From Artocarpus heterophyllus (Eukaryota > Streptophyta > Magnoliopsida > Rosales > Moraceae), in contig CM046341.1 of assembly GCA_025403435.1 (NCBI GenBank), positions 8,641,219-8,705,218 of the forward strand: 64,000 nt of DNA, in the 5' to 3' direction. The notes under the pieces were generated by a model. That model searched no databases, was not told the DNA's origin, and worked only from the letters and a program-made list of their open reading frames with translations. Position numbers and translations under genes: made by a program. Below, piece after piece: positions 36,912 to 49,060 of the stretch. The stretch's first letter is position 1. Every line of letters begins with the position of its first letter.

Positions 36912-39809
36912 TTATTCATCGTTAATGCAGCACTTGTAAGTGATGAACATCTCCATGGTACGGTCGCATTCCGCACACTTCATGCGTTCCGGCGCTTTCC
37001 CAGCCAGAATCGGGATGTAAAGTCGGCAGCAGTGTTGACTTCCCATAACGATGTTGCCATAAAATTCTTTGAAAGCGGCCTCGAAATCTTTCTCTTCTAC
37101 ATTCTGTTTCCATTCGTCAAATCTTTTCAGGACCTCTAAGAATTTCTGACCCTCTCCGGCGACCTTCACGACGGACCCTTTGGCAAGCACAGCCCATCCC
37201 TCAGTATGGTACTTGTTAGAAAACAGCTTTTGGATCTCTTGAGTGATCTGGTCAGGATCGGCCTCCTGATCCTTTTGGTTGAGCTTGATCAAGAACATGC
37301 TCTCCACGTCCCCCCAGAATGTTTTGGCTTCTTTTCCCACGTCGTGCCACTTGATGCTAGTCTGCTTGTTCTTGATGATCTCATCATTTACAATTTCCTT
37401 TAATTTTTCCTTGAAGTCTTCGGCCCACTTCAGTTTGGTCTTGCCTCCATAGAAAAAAATGTAGCTTTTCTCCTCGGCAATCTGTTTCAATATTTAAGAC
37501 ATATATTCAAAGAGTACGGTTCAGAGCGGGCAAAAAAGAAAAAAGAAAAAAAAAAGAGTCAAATTCGAACTCCACATGATATTTTATTTATATATTATTA
37601 AATATGCACAGAGAAAGAATATCTCGGATGAAATGCGTATTGATATTTCATGTCTTAGGGAGCATCAAAAGACGAGTCAAATGTGTTTTGATGTCATCGA
37701 CATTGAGAAACAACATGCCGCACAACGAATCGCATCTTATCTCACTCAAACGACATGTCGTACTTTGTCCTTTTACGAAACGACATTCATGGAAAAGAAA
37801 TTGACTTGTGTAGTTGCTGGAAATGATAAAAACAATATGCTTGTTATATTAGCCAGATCATTCACAAACATGTTGTATAAATATCCTGTTAATATATTGA
37901 AATGAAGATTTTATTTTAACTACATGCATATAAATTAAAATTACCTTTTAACCCCCCAAGGTCTGTCAAACTAAGGCAACTTTTCTTTTCAAAAAAAAAA
38001 GAAAGAAAGAACAAAATAGAAAGAACAAAAGCAAAAAATAATAATAATAAATTATTAGCACATATGCATGAATGAATTAAGCTGTGAAGTTACCAAAATT
38101 TTTAGGCAATTTGAACGGAAAAAAATGATCTATCCGTTGAATATTGACTTTAAGTTATTATAGATCTATATCGAAAATCTGATTTTAATCAAATCTGACA
38201 AGAAATATGTTCCACTAGAATGTGTTTTTATCGGAGAAATACCTAAATTTCAAACTAACACGTTTTCATAGAAATTACCTTTGATTAGTTTTTTTTTTTT
38301 TAAATGAAATTACCTTTCGGCGATAAAAACATACTTCTTGCGTTCACAACAAGTTTTATCCCTAAGATTGGTTAATCTAAGCAATTTTTTTAAATAAATA
38401 AATAATAATAAAACTTAAAATTTTAATGAATGCATGATTAATGCAACAATATATATATATAATAGTTGGAGTTACCAAAGCTTTTGCAGCTTGAATTTTG
38501 TTCATTACAGAACCAAACCAGTTGCTCTCAATTGGCATTTTTGTTTCATTCTTTCGACCAAAAGGAAAAGCCTTTATTCCCCAAACACGTATGGAGTGGA
38601 GGGCGTTGTGGTTTTCCACCTCTCCTTGAGGGTTCATCACCACCACCATTGGCTGTCCCTTGAAGTCCCACTCCTTTTTTATGAACGTCACGCCGGGTGT
38701 AACAACTTCCAGCTTTATTGCAAAAGACCACGACATCTGGGAACGAAGGGTCTCGAATGATTTTGTAAATTCATCTGTCCACTTCTCCAGCACAATGGGG
38801 ACCCAAACAATTTTGTACTGATCACCTTTGTTCTCTTTCTTCATCTCTCTGTCAAAGGAATCGAGGATCTCAATCTCGGAGTTGGAGATTTGTAGTCCCG
38901 AAATCAAGACTAGGACATGCTTCTTCCTCAGCACATCCATCCCTAGCTGTTTGAATAATTAAAAAGCGGAAAGGAAACCAAATCACTTTGTAAGTACTTG
39001 TATAGATAGTAACCAATGCATAGAAATATGTTTGGTTACTCGAGGCTAGCTCCAAGTGGTGGGGTGCGTAAGTATGTGTATTTGTACCAGGTTTCATTAC
39101 ATTTCTTCTAAATAAAGGAAGCTATATAAGCCCCACACCATTTATATTTATATTGAAAAAAAGCAAAGTAGTAGTAAGTCTTAATTCTTCATTTTATAGC
39201 AAAATAAATGTATGTATATACGTATGAATGTACGCAAGTATTTATGTATGCATATGATGATCTATATATGCACACTCATTTGTCCCTTTAATCGATTACT
39301 GAATGGGGGTACTTAGTATTTTGTTTTCCCTTCCATTTCGTTACAAAGCATTTCAATAGTATCATGACTTAACGCTTTCACTTCCAAATCTGATAATTTA
39401 TTTAGTTAGATTTTTTTCCGACTTGATTCAGATGTGTGAGTTACTCTCTCTATATATTTACATTAAAAAAAGTTATTTGTTTGACAAGGAATGATAGAAT
39501 TAAAAAAGATTCAAAATGGAGATCCAACATTATAATTCTTACATGATTCTAGAATATATATTGCTTTGGTCTTATCTAAAGCAAGTGATCATAGAAAAAC
39601 AGTTAAGATTATAAGAATAGAATTGTTACTAATTTTCTAGCAAAAAAATGTCATAAGAGCAAACCGTTACTTTGTTAGGACCATCAATTAGTTGGGGTGT
39701 AAAATCCGTGGTAGAGAATAGGATCTTTAGAACCGCGACAACATCTGTAGGATCTTTGAGAGCTTTGACAACCTTCGAGTAGTGATCCTCCTCTTCTGCA
39801 ACAATTTGG

Positions 39810-39857
<48 letters not shown>

Positions 39858-41019
39858 GTTTCAGTACATATATATTTATATATATCATCATCGAAGTGAG
39901 AATGAACTAAACCATATTTTTTTAAGTAATAAAGACTTTTACACCAACTCATCACCTGACACGTTCAATTTAAACCAAATATATGAGGCAATTCTGTTTA
40001 ATGTTAGTGATTATGAACAACTTTGCATTTTAAAGACGTTGCCCTGCCAAATCTTGTTTTTGAATTCCTTTAAAGGATCACGAGTATGTTTTGATTTAAA
40101 AAAACACGGTTCTAAATTTTCGACAAAACTCGAAGAATAGTTTGTGCATTTTTCTCTTTTCTATAATGATTAAGGAAATTTTGGCACTTCTAAAAGTTTT
40201 GAGTGTCAAATAGTAGTTATTTTCTGTAACTTTTCTAAAAACCTCCAAGAATACACACACACACACACACACATAATTTAATGGCATAATCCCCTTTTTT
40301 GTTAAATAGTGTTCTATGCGACTTGTGTGTAGGAAAATAAAAAATAAAGTAAAAAAGTAGCGAATTTTTCTTCATCCTGTAAACTTGCAGTTATCCTTTT
40401 AATGTACTGTTGATCTGGTTAAGCTTATTAGTACAATTATTATAAACTGAAACATCAAATGTCTTGTCCCTGAAATGGAAAAGTCAACGTATATAAAGTG
40501 TTACTACAATACTTTTATAAGCAAAAAAATTATAATTGAGAAAGAAGAAAGTCTTGGAGACATAATCTGTAAAAGCATTAAAAAAAAAAAAAGAAGCAAG
40601 GCTTCAAAAAAAAAATAAAAAATAAAAAATAAAAAACCAAAACCGTATCAAAAACATGACAATTATAATTATTTTCAAAAAAGCAAGATGTCAAGTAAAT
40701 AAAGTTCTTACTCATCAAAAGTAAGGATAGTGACATCGGTAGCACAAGTTACAACAGTCATGATAATCCAATATGCAACCACTGTTATTGACAATACTGG
40801 CACTCCTTTTGGATCATAGCTAGAAAGCTTCTCCCACTCAAACATTGTTTGTGTCACTTCCAGTGTGGTTTTGATCAGATAATTAAGATTGACTATTGCT
40901 TGCCGGCATTTCTGCAGCTCCGATTGCTTGGTGAGCACCACATGCACCCTTTTCAGGGTTCCCAATGATTTCGCAAGTCGATGATCAACAGATTGGTGAA
41001 GCATGGTAAGGAGTAACAA
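36912..41019 (-). pseudogene. SEO-4, 3' part: exons 7, 6, 5, 4 and the second half of exon 3
   Basis: Minus strand: exon 3b 40712-41019, exon 4 from 40469, exon 5 39665-39795, exon 6 38476-38946, exon 7 36912-37481 with the stop at 36912. Exons 5-7 form a clean open C-domain: EEEDHYSKVVKALKDPTDVV, then GMDVLRKKHVLVLISGLQIS, the thioredoxin-fold stretch YKIVWVPIVLEKW, MVVVMNPQGEVENHNALHSI, and the terminal cysteine-rich motif CAECDRTMEMFITYKCC. This supplies the parts missing from SEO-1. Exon 4 reads DKTFDVSVYNN but meets a TAA at 40391-40393 and ends in a different phase (probably GT at 40384). Exon 3b is interrupted at 41019 by the retrotransposon; its partner is 55130-55224. The gene cannot make a full protein. 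Confidence 0.92.
39810..39853. repeat. 44-base poly(A) next to the SEO-4 exon-5 acceptor
   Basis: On the gene (minus) strand this is an unbroken run of 44 T immediately upstream of the exon-5 acceptor (exon begins 39795). It forms an extreme polypyrimidine tract. The length may be affected by slippage in vivo or in sequencing. Confidence 0.9.
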
Positions 41020-44000
41020 TGTAACACCTGCCAAATTTTCATGTAACGGATAATATTAAATGAGTAATGATGTTAAGTAATTTCTTTATTGATATGTGAT
41101 ATAATGTTACTGACTATTTTATTCTGAGTATTATGACATGTGACGGTCACGTGGAATTAATATGCTCAAAGTGTGTATGTCATTTACGATGTATGCTTGA
41201 TAATTATTTAGTAATAAATTAATGTTTTGATATATTTAAGTGTATGTGGCAGTTCGGCAGGCCGATGAATGTAATCGGTAGGCCAAATCTCATGCCTTCT
41301 ATATGCCGAACTAAACAGTCGGTAGGCCGAAGACAGTTGATGTGCAATCAGCAGAAATCTCCGAAAGTTATGACATTGATGATTGGATATAATTGAATAA
41401 TTAATTCTGATTGATTAGCATATTTTTGACCTTCTTCCTTAATTTTGGTAATAGAATGATTGACTTTTATGGATGATTGGATAATTGATGAGGGTTTCTT
41501 ATTTTGAGAGTTAAAATATGGTACATGGAGCTAAATCAATTTGACTTTCCCCTATTTCTCTCCATTTCTACACAAATTTACCTTGAATTCAGTTAGAAAA
41601 ATTCTGATATTACAGAGATAGCTGACCTACCTCCTCCATCATTTTTTTCATTCACGTAAAAATTCACACACACACTCTCTCTTTCACTAAAATTTCTCTC
41701 AGACATTTTCTTTTTCTCTTCTTCATGTTTTTCTCCTTCTTCTCTCCCTCAATTCTCCTACAAATATTTGAAAGAAATATTGGTTTTTCCTTGGGCAAAT
41801 TTGAAGGGAAATTGAGAAGAAATTTTTTTTAAGGTAAGAACTCGTTCTCTGTATTTCTGAAATGTATTTTCCTCTTGTAATCAGACTGTTATAACCTTGT
41901 CTAGGAATTTCTGTTTGCTCTGAAATTTTAATATGTTATTTATGTATATGTTATGTGTTATTCCTCAAAATTTTACACCAATGGGATTTTTTTACGCTAA
42001 GATATGAATTTTCTTTTCTTTGCCACTCGTAGTTGAATTGTGCTAATTGGTAAAATTTTATAAAAATGTGGTCTTTGTTCTAGGGGAAAATGAATGTTAT
42101 TTTGCACGAAATTTCACAAATATATTCATGTATATATTAAGCATTGAACTAGAAAGTCTCACGGTGAAATGATTAATATTTTATGTTATGGAATTTTCAT
42201 TAAGACTAGGTTTTGAGACTGTTTTATCAATGAATTGTTGGACTTTTGTTGTGTGACATTTTTGTATAACTAAATGAATCTATTTAGTGATGAAACTTTT
42301 TGTGCTTCTGTAGTTATATGTTAATAAGTTCTCACATAAATTTTAGGGTCATAGTAATTTTATTTTAATTATTAGAATATGATGATTGCATGTAACTCAC
42401 TGCCTAATTTGTTTAAAGATTATTTTGTCTCAGATATCTAATACATGTTATGGATTATTTTGAATTTGTTTAAAGGTGATTTTTGAATATGTTATAGTTT
42501 TAGGTGTCTATTATATGTGTTAATTTTTGTAGATTTTTCTACGACATCAATAATGTGATAAATAGACTTAAACTGAGATTGTTCACTGCCTAACTATTGC
42601 TGGCAGTTTTGATATTGTATGTTATGTGACTTATTTAAATTGTCAAATAAAATTTTTATGACCAACGAAAAATCATGGTAATATGTTTATAAGTTACTTT
42701 GTCCTTGCCAAGTTTGGTGTTTGAATTGTGTATGAATTATGAGTTATTTACCTATAAATTCATAAGGATCAGGCTACATTCTCAATTGATAGTTTTGTTC
42801 TAATGTTTTGAAGGCTAATGAAACGTGTAGGAATTAATGTTTTCAAGAGAAGAATGTATGTGTGATGTAATATGGTATTGGATAATGTCATGTGGTATTG
42901 AATGATTTCATGAAAATAAATGTTAATTTTATTTAAAATGAATGTATGCCATAAACATACTAAGGAGTGAGCACATCGAGATCGCAACGACGTCACCTAC
43001 AATTAAGGTTAAGTTAGCTAAACTGGTAAGTATATTCTCACATGCAACATGACGTGGTTTGTGAAAAAGTTTGAATTTTATGCTCATGATGATTCTATGA
43101 CGGTGTTATCTAATGAATTATTATGAAAGTTTATTGTACATATGTCATGCATGTTTTAATGATGACGTATTCAAAAGGTATAAAAGTATAGATATATGTA
43201 TATATATATGTATCACCTAAATAAGTGTTGTACACCCCATGTTATGTTATGTTTATGTTTATGATGTCATGTTTGGTTTGGGATTAGCTACCCCTCTCCT
43301 CTCATGAGGGCGCGCCTATGATGATGCTAATGGTGCAACACTTGGGCTCTAAAAGATAAAACGAATAAAGTTTTAATATGGATAATAAAATGAAAGATAT
43401 GTTCTATATAAAACTGTGCCTAGCGCACTATTATGATGATGCTTATGGTAATGATGTTTCATAATGAAGGCCATAAATTGTTTTACGTTGTGAGATGTGA
43501 AATGTACTTACTAAGTTTTTGCTTACTCAGTTTTACATCATGTTGTAGATAAGAGTAAGAGAATTATAGATTAGGTGGAGGGCAAGGAAGGACGTGTGAG
43601 CTATGCAAGATGGATTGAAAATGGAAGAACATTGAGGAAGAAATTTAAAGTTATAGACTATGTTTTGTTTTCTAAGTATGCTTATTTATCTAAGTATGTT
43701 TATTTGAATAGTTTTAATGATTTGAACTATGTTTCTATAGCTTTATAGGATTATTATTTTTCTTCCACATTTTGTAATATTGAGACTTGTTTTAAATTAA
43801 AAAAATTTTTGTTTTTAACAACAGTTTGGCCTGCCGATTCGTATTGGTTGGTCTACCGGTGCCAATATCGGCCTGTCGATTACCCTAATATCAGCCTGTC
43901 GATCTTACGGTTTTTAAAACCTTGTTTTGTAGAGCCTAGAGCGGCCTGCCGGTGGTTGAAGTTTGGATTGCCAGTCAAGTTTGGCCTGCTGAAGTTTGAA

Positions 44001-44261
44001 GTTCGACCGGCCTAATTATGTAAGCAGATTGTAAATGATGTGTTTTTTTTATTTAAATTATGGTTCCTTTGTTTTGGTGTGATAAACTATTTAAGGAATG
44101 TTTATAATCAAGTAATTTATTAAATATTGATATTAAAAAAATGTATGCATGGATCCTAGGGTATGTTTCCATATGGTGTCTTCATTCAAATAGTTTATCT
44201 TATATAATCACAAATAGAATGAATGTAACGACATCTGTGACGTCTATAAGGGAGCGTTATA
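41020..44261 (+). repeat. 5' LTR of the element
   Basis: It begins TGTAACACCTGCC and ends near GGGAGCGTTATA, probably GTTACA with one change. Divergence from the first 260 bases of the 3' LTR is roughly 7-8% by eye, so the insertion is not recent. It holds the same two clusters of GGCAGGCCGA-type motifs as the other LTRs (41255-41335 and, as reverse complement, 43826-44015). Confidence 0.9.
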
Positions 44262-44266
44262 GGCTT

Positions 44267-44278
44267 TGGTATCAGAGC
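44267..44278 (+). other. Primer-binding site, initiator-methionine tRNA
   Basis: TGGTATCAGAGC lies a few bases after the 5' LTR. It is complementary to the 3' end of plant initiator Met-tRNA, the standard primer of plant Ty3/gypsy elements. Confidence 0.92.
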
Positions 44279-44478
44279 AAATTTTCGTTTTCAATTCATA
44301 TTGCCACACGTCAGCCAAGTCCTCCAATTAAGTATATTTTAAGTTAATTGTTAAGGATGTAAGTTTAATGATAAGCATAAGATTTAGTTGCTTAATGATT
44401 AATACCCTAGTAGTGAAATCCTACCACATAAATTAGAAGATTGTTCCTAAATTCATAACTCTTTTGGGAAATCAACAA

Positions 44479-45690
44479 TGGACGTTCGTAGAAGAATGCA
44501 AACTCGTGCTCAAACGAATGAAAGGATGATAACGATGATTGCCGAGCTCTAAAGACAACTCGAGGAACAAAGAAGGGAAATTGAAGAACTGAGGACCAAT
44601 AGTCAAGGCAATGATCGACGAGACAACCACATGCCGCCTCCTCCTCCTCCCTACCCACAAGTAGATGAAGTCTCAGCTCCTATTGTTGAACCCAAACCTG
44701 CCTATCAGGAACCACTCCTAGTTAGATGAAAAAGGGTTAAGCCAGCGGATTTTGAAGGTTCCAAAGATCCTCTAGTTGCTCAAGGATGGCTGAAGACAAT
44801 TGAGACCACTCTAAAACTCATGGGCTTCACGGATAATGAGAAGTTCTCTGTGCTTCGTACTACCTCACCATGGAGGCTAGAATTTGGTGGGACAGAATCA
44901 AACAGAGCAGGAATATCGATGAGATGACTTGGGTGGGATTTGTTCATGAATTCAACACAAAGTTCTTCCACATGAACATTACTAGGAAGCATTGTGATGA
45001 GTTCGAGAACTTGCGCCAAGGAGACATGTCGATTACAGATGTGGTGGCAAAATTTGACCAGTTAGCTCGCCTTTTTCCAGGGATGGTTAGTAATGAGAGT
45101 GAAAGGGTCAGAAGATTGATTAGAGTCCTTAGGCTAGAGATTACTGCAATCGTTGATGGGGCCAGCCCACCCAGAAACCAAGAGCAGGTTGTTTTGAGGG
45201 CCCAACGTGTTGAATTTTATCTGTTAAAGCTAAGAAGAAATTAACCTCAATCAGGTTAGCCAGTAAATAATGCAAACACCCAGAATCGCCCCCAAAGCAG
45301 GAACAGAGACAACAACAACAACAACAACAACAACAATAGCCAACACTGAAGGAACAACAAGAGGAAGGGCAACTCTCAGAACCCACAGAGTCAAGGCAAC
45401 AAGAGACATAATGGTGGCCAATCCAACAACAATAATAGGCAGATCCAGCCATCCACTAAATGTGGGAAGAAACATCTTGGAGAATGCCGTCTGGGAACAA
45501 ACCAATGTTACATCTGTGGACGTGAAGACCATTTTGCTAAGAACTACCCCAATCAGATGAATGCTCAAGCCCCACAGAGAGCTCCTCAAGCCCAACTCCA
45601 TCAGATGCAAGCTACCTTAGAAGGGCTATTAATCAGCCAGGGAAGACTTGAAGCCCCACCTACTAATGCTCACATCTATGCAATGACGAA
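44479..45690 (+). pseudogene. Decayed gag of the chromovirus-like element
   Basis: The frame starts MDVRRRMQTRAQ at 44479. It has stops at 44550-44552 (TAA, from CAA) and 44727-44729 (TGA), and a frameshift near 44845. The retrotransposon gag domain is clear at 44870-45244 (EARIWWDRI, TWVGFVHEFNTKFF, CDEFENLRQGDMSI). A Gln/Asn-rich stretch and a zinc knuckle of the CCHC type (CYICGREDHFAKN, about 45505-45545, last cysteine/asparagine region degraded) follow in another frame. Confidence 0.85.
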
Positions 45691-45697
45691 AGAATAG

Positions 45698-45990
45698 GTG
45701 GCTGCTGAAGCGTTTAATGTGGTCACAGGTCAGATTTCAAGTCTTTCTATTAATGCACATGTTCTCTTTGATACGAGTGCCATATATTCTTTTATATCAT
45801 CGTCATTTGCTAAGAAGTTAAGGGCCAATGAGACAAGAATTCACTACAGCACTACCTTCCAAGGAAGTGATGATATCTATGCACTATTTGTGTACTGTTC
45901 CTCTATGGATTTCTACAAAGGAACTCTTCGTCGACCTTATTGTGATCGACATGTATGATTATGACATGATTCTCGAGATGGATTTTTAGA
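45698..45990 (+). pseudogene. Aspartic protease fragment of the element
   Basis: The stretch HVLFDTSAIYSFISSSFAKK corresponds to the retroviral-type aspartic protease active site, normally LFDTGA. The Gly after DT is Ser here, which would damage the active site. The frame then shifts before the reverse transcriptase. Confidence 0.8.
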
Positions 45991-46028
45991 GCAAGTGCAA
46001 TGCTTCCATTGAATACTGGAAACGAAAG

Positions 46029-46900
46029 GTGATCTTCCATCTAGAATGTGAACAAAAGTTCGTGTATGTGGACGAGTCTAGAAAGAAACCAAGTATGTTT
46101 TTTTCAGCCATGAAAGTAAGGAAATTGTTAGCAAGTGGCTGCATGGGTTACTTGGCAAACATTGTAGACAAAAGTCAGGAAGAAAGGGCAAGGATTGAAG
46201 ATGTTGTAGTAGTACAAGAATTCTCTGAGGTGTTTCTAGATGATATGTCAAGCTTACCCCTTATAGAGAAATTGAATTTGAGATCGAGCTCGCTCCAGGC
46301 ACCGACTCGATTTCAAAGGCACCCTATCGAATGGCCCCAACAGAGTTGAAGGAGCTTTATTCTCAATTAAAAGAACTGCTCGACAAAGGCTTCATCAGGC
46401 CTAGTCACTCACCTTGGGGAGCCCCAGTCTTATTTGTCAAGAAGAATGATGGATCTATGAGACTTTGCATAGACTATAGAGATCTGAATAAGGCGACGAT
46501 CAAGAACAAGTACCCATTGTTTCGAATCGATGACTTGTTTGATCAACTAAAAGGTGCATCTATGTTCTCAAAGATTGGCCTGCGGTCGGAATATCACCAG
46601 TTGAAGATTAAAGAAGCAGACATCCCAAAAACAGCCTTTAGATCGAGGTATGGTCACTATGAATTTGTAGTTATGCCTTTCGGTCTAACGAATGCACCTG
46701 CAGCCTTCATGGATCTGATAAATCGAGTATTCAAGGATTTCCTCAATAAATTTATCGTTGTGTTTATCGACGATATTCTTGTTTATTCAAAGAATCAGGA
46801 AGAACACGTTGAGCATCTTAGAATTGTGCTGGAGACATTAAGGAGACACAAGTTATATGCAAAATTCTCCAAGTATAATGGTAGAATCCTGCTAAAGTAG
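46029..46900 (+). pseudogene. Reverse transcriptase of the element
   Basis: The RT domain runs from [20 protein letters not shown] through [20 protein letters not shown] and [18 protein letters not shown] to [13 protein letters not shown]. The FIDD box is present. The first catalytic aspartate, normally in FSKIDLRSGYHQL, is lost: this copy reads [13 protein letters not shown] near 46572. A frame break precedes the domain (around 46330) and a stop ends it at about 46900, before the thumb/connection part. It is catalytically dead. Confidence 0.9.
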
Positions 46901-46904
46901 AGGT

Positions 46905-47520
46905 TGTTCTTAACTGGAAACAACCGACAAATGGAAATGAGATAAGGAGCTTCTTAGGCCTAGCTGGTTATTACCTGAGATTCGTGGAAGACTTCTCCAA
47001 GATAGCAATGCCACTCACAAATCTAACTCACAAGGGAAAGAAGTTTGAATGAACAGATACATGCAAGAAGAGTTTCCAAGAACTAAAGAAGAGGTTAACT
47101 ACAGCTCCAGTGTTGGTCATTCCTGAAGGGAGCAACAGATTTATGATCTATAGGGATGCTTCTAAGATGGGCCTTGGTGCTGTTTTGATACAAAATGACA
47201 GAGTGATTGCTTACACATCGAGACAACTAAAGGATTATGAGAAGAACTATCCTACTCATAACCTCGAGTTAGCGGCTATTGTTTTTGCATTGAAAATATT
47301 GAGACATTACTTGTATGGGGTCCAATGCAAGATCTTCATTGATCATCAAAGTCTGAAGTACTTCTTCACTTAGAAGGACCTGAACATGAGACAACGAAGA
47401 TGGTTAGAACTGGTGAAGGATTATAATTGTGAAATCCTTTATCAAAGGCTGATCGAGTGGCTGATGCTCTGAGTAGAAAGACTGTTGCCACGTTGATGTC
47501 ATTACAAGCAATGTCTTAGC
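46905..47520 (+). pseudogene. RNase H region of the element
   Basis: [36 protein letters not shown] and [12 protein letters not shown] keep the catalytic Asp, Glu and Asp of Ty3-type RNase H. Stops at about 47050 (TGA), 47371 (TAG) and 47517 (TAG) sit where Trp or Gln codons are usual. Confidence 0.85.
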
Positions 47521-47759
47521 CTTTAAGGAAAGAAATTCTAGACTTCGGTTTGAAACTCCTAACAGACCAGCTATCAGCACTCACTCTTACTCCAATGTTG
47601 CACGATGAGATTCGAAGTAAGCAAGACTAAGATGTAAACCTCGCAAGGATTAAGCAGGAAATAAAGGAAAGGTAATGTGAAGAGTTTCAAATTGCTGATG
47701 ATGGAACTCTATATCTCAAGGGCTGCTTATGTGTTCCCAACGTTGATGGCTTAAGGGAA

Positions 47760-48720
47760 AGAATCTTAGCGAAAATTCATGACAGTCCTTATTCAATTCA
47801 TCTAGGTGCAACAAAGATGTACAACGATCTAAAGGTAACTTCTGGTGGTTTGGAATAAAACATGATATTTCCATGCATGTGAAGAAATGCTTGACATGTC
47901 AGCAAGTCAAGGCTAAACACCAAAGACCTGACGGCGATTTACAGTCAATTCAGATACTGGAATGGAAATGGGAAGATATTGCAATAGATTTCATTACCGG
48001 TTTGCCCAAGACTATGAATGGTTATGATGCTATTTGGGTTGTTGTCGATCGACTGATGAAGACGGCGCATTTCCTTCCCATTAAGATCACTTACTTTATA
48101 GAGCGGTTAGCGGAACTCTATGTCAAGGAAATTGTGCGACATCATGAAATCCCTAAGTCTATCATTTCTGATCATGATGGTAGGTTCACATCCAAGTTCT
48201 GGAAAGTTGTACGGACTGCAATGGGAACAAAGTTGCATTTCAGTACAACTTTTTATCCTCAGATAGATGGCCAAACAGAGAGGACGAACTTGATGTTAGA
48301 GGATATGCTTCAGGCCTATACTCTCGACTTCAAGACCAGGTGATGTAAAATGTTACCGTTAGCAGAATTCGCTTACAACAATAGCTACCAGGTGACAATT
48401 GGGATAGCACCTTATGAGGCCCTATATGGGCGGAAAATGCAGGTCGCCTATATGTTAGTATGAAGCTGATGGAGCGTTGATGATGAAAAGATCGATTTTG
48501 TTAATGAAACCTATGAGATGATTAAGTTGATATGAAAGAGAATAGAGACCGCTCAAAGCCGACAAGAAAGTTATGTTGATAAAAGAAGAAGGCCCTTGGA
48601 ATTCGCTGTAGGCGATTCAATATGCTTAAAGGTTGCACCAATGAAAAGAGTAATAAGGTTCAGGAAGAAAGGCAAGTTGAACCCGAGGTTTATCGGACCT
48701 TATGAGATTGTGAAGCGAAT
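47760..48720 (+). pseudogene. Integrase of the element
   Basis: The zinc-binding start is visible (IHDSPYSIHLGATKMY, then after a shift CLTCQQVKAKHQRP). The DDE core has IAIDFITGLPKTM, SIISDHDGRFTSKFW and YPQIDGQTERTN, so all three acidic residues remain. Stops and frameshifts occur on both sides (about 47840, 48342 and 48460-48540). Confidence 0.87.
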
Positions 48721-48729
48721 AGGCAAGTA

Positions 48730-49020
48730 GCTTATCAGTTGAGATTGCCATCAGAAATGTTAGCTATGCATGATGTGTTTCCATGTTTCGATGCTCAAGA
48801 AATATGTCCCAGACTCTACGCACGTGATTAACCCACAGGTGATTGAAATACGAAATGACCTTAGTTATGAAGAAAAGCCAGTAGAGATTCTAGATTGGAA
48901 AACCAAGACCTTAAGGAATAAAGAAATTTCATTGGTCAAGGTTTTATGGAAAAATCACTAAGTGGAAGAAACTACAGGGGAACATGAAGATGACATGAGA
49001 ATAAAGTATCTATAACTATT
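48730..49020 (+). pseudogene. Integrase C-terminus with chromodomain-like tail
   Basis: HVSMLKKYVPDSTHVI, DLSYEEKPVEILDWK and LRNKEISLVKVLWKNH are the usual ending of plant chromoviral integrases. The Trp after the stop at 48959 and the closing residues are degraded. Confidence 0.8.
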
Positions 49021-49045
49021 CTGAGTTTTGAGAACGAAACTCTTA

Positions 49046-49060
49046 TAAGGTGAGGAGAAT
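49046..49060 (+). other. Polypurine tract
   Basis: AAGGTGAGGAGAAT immediately precedes the 3' LTR start TGTAACACCC, in the position of the plus-strand primer. Confidence 0.75.

Noticed and set aside
45251..45610. Minus-strand frames of 103-119 residues across gag
   Set aside because: They are shadows of the Gln/Asn/Thr-rich CAA/ACA repeats of gag on the opposite strand (poly-Val/poly-Cys runs).
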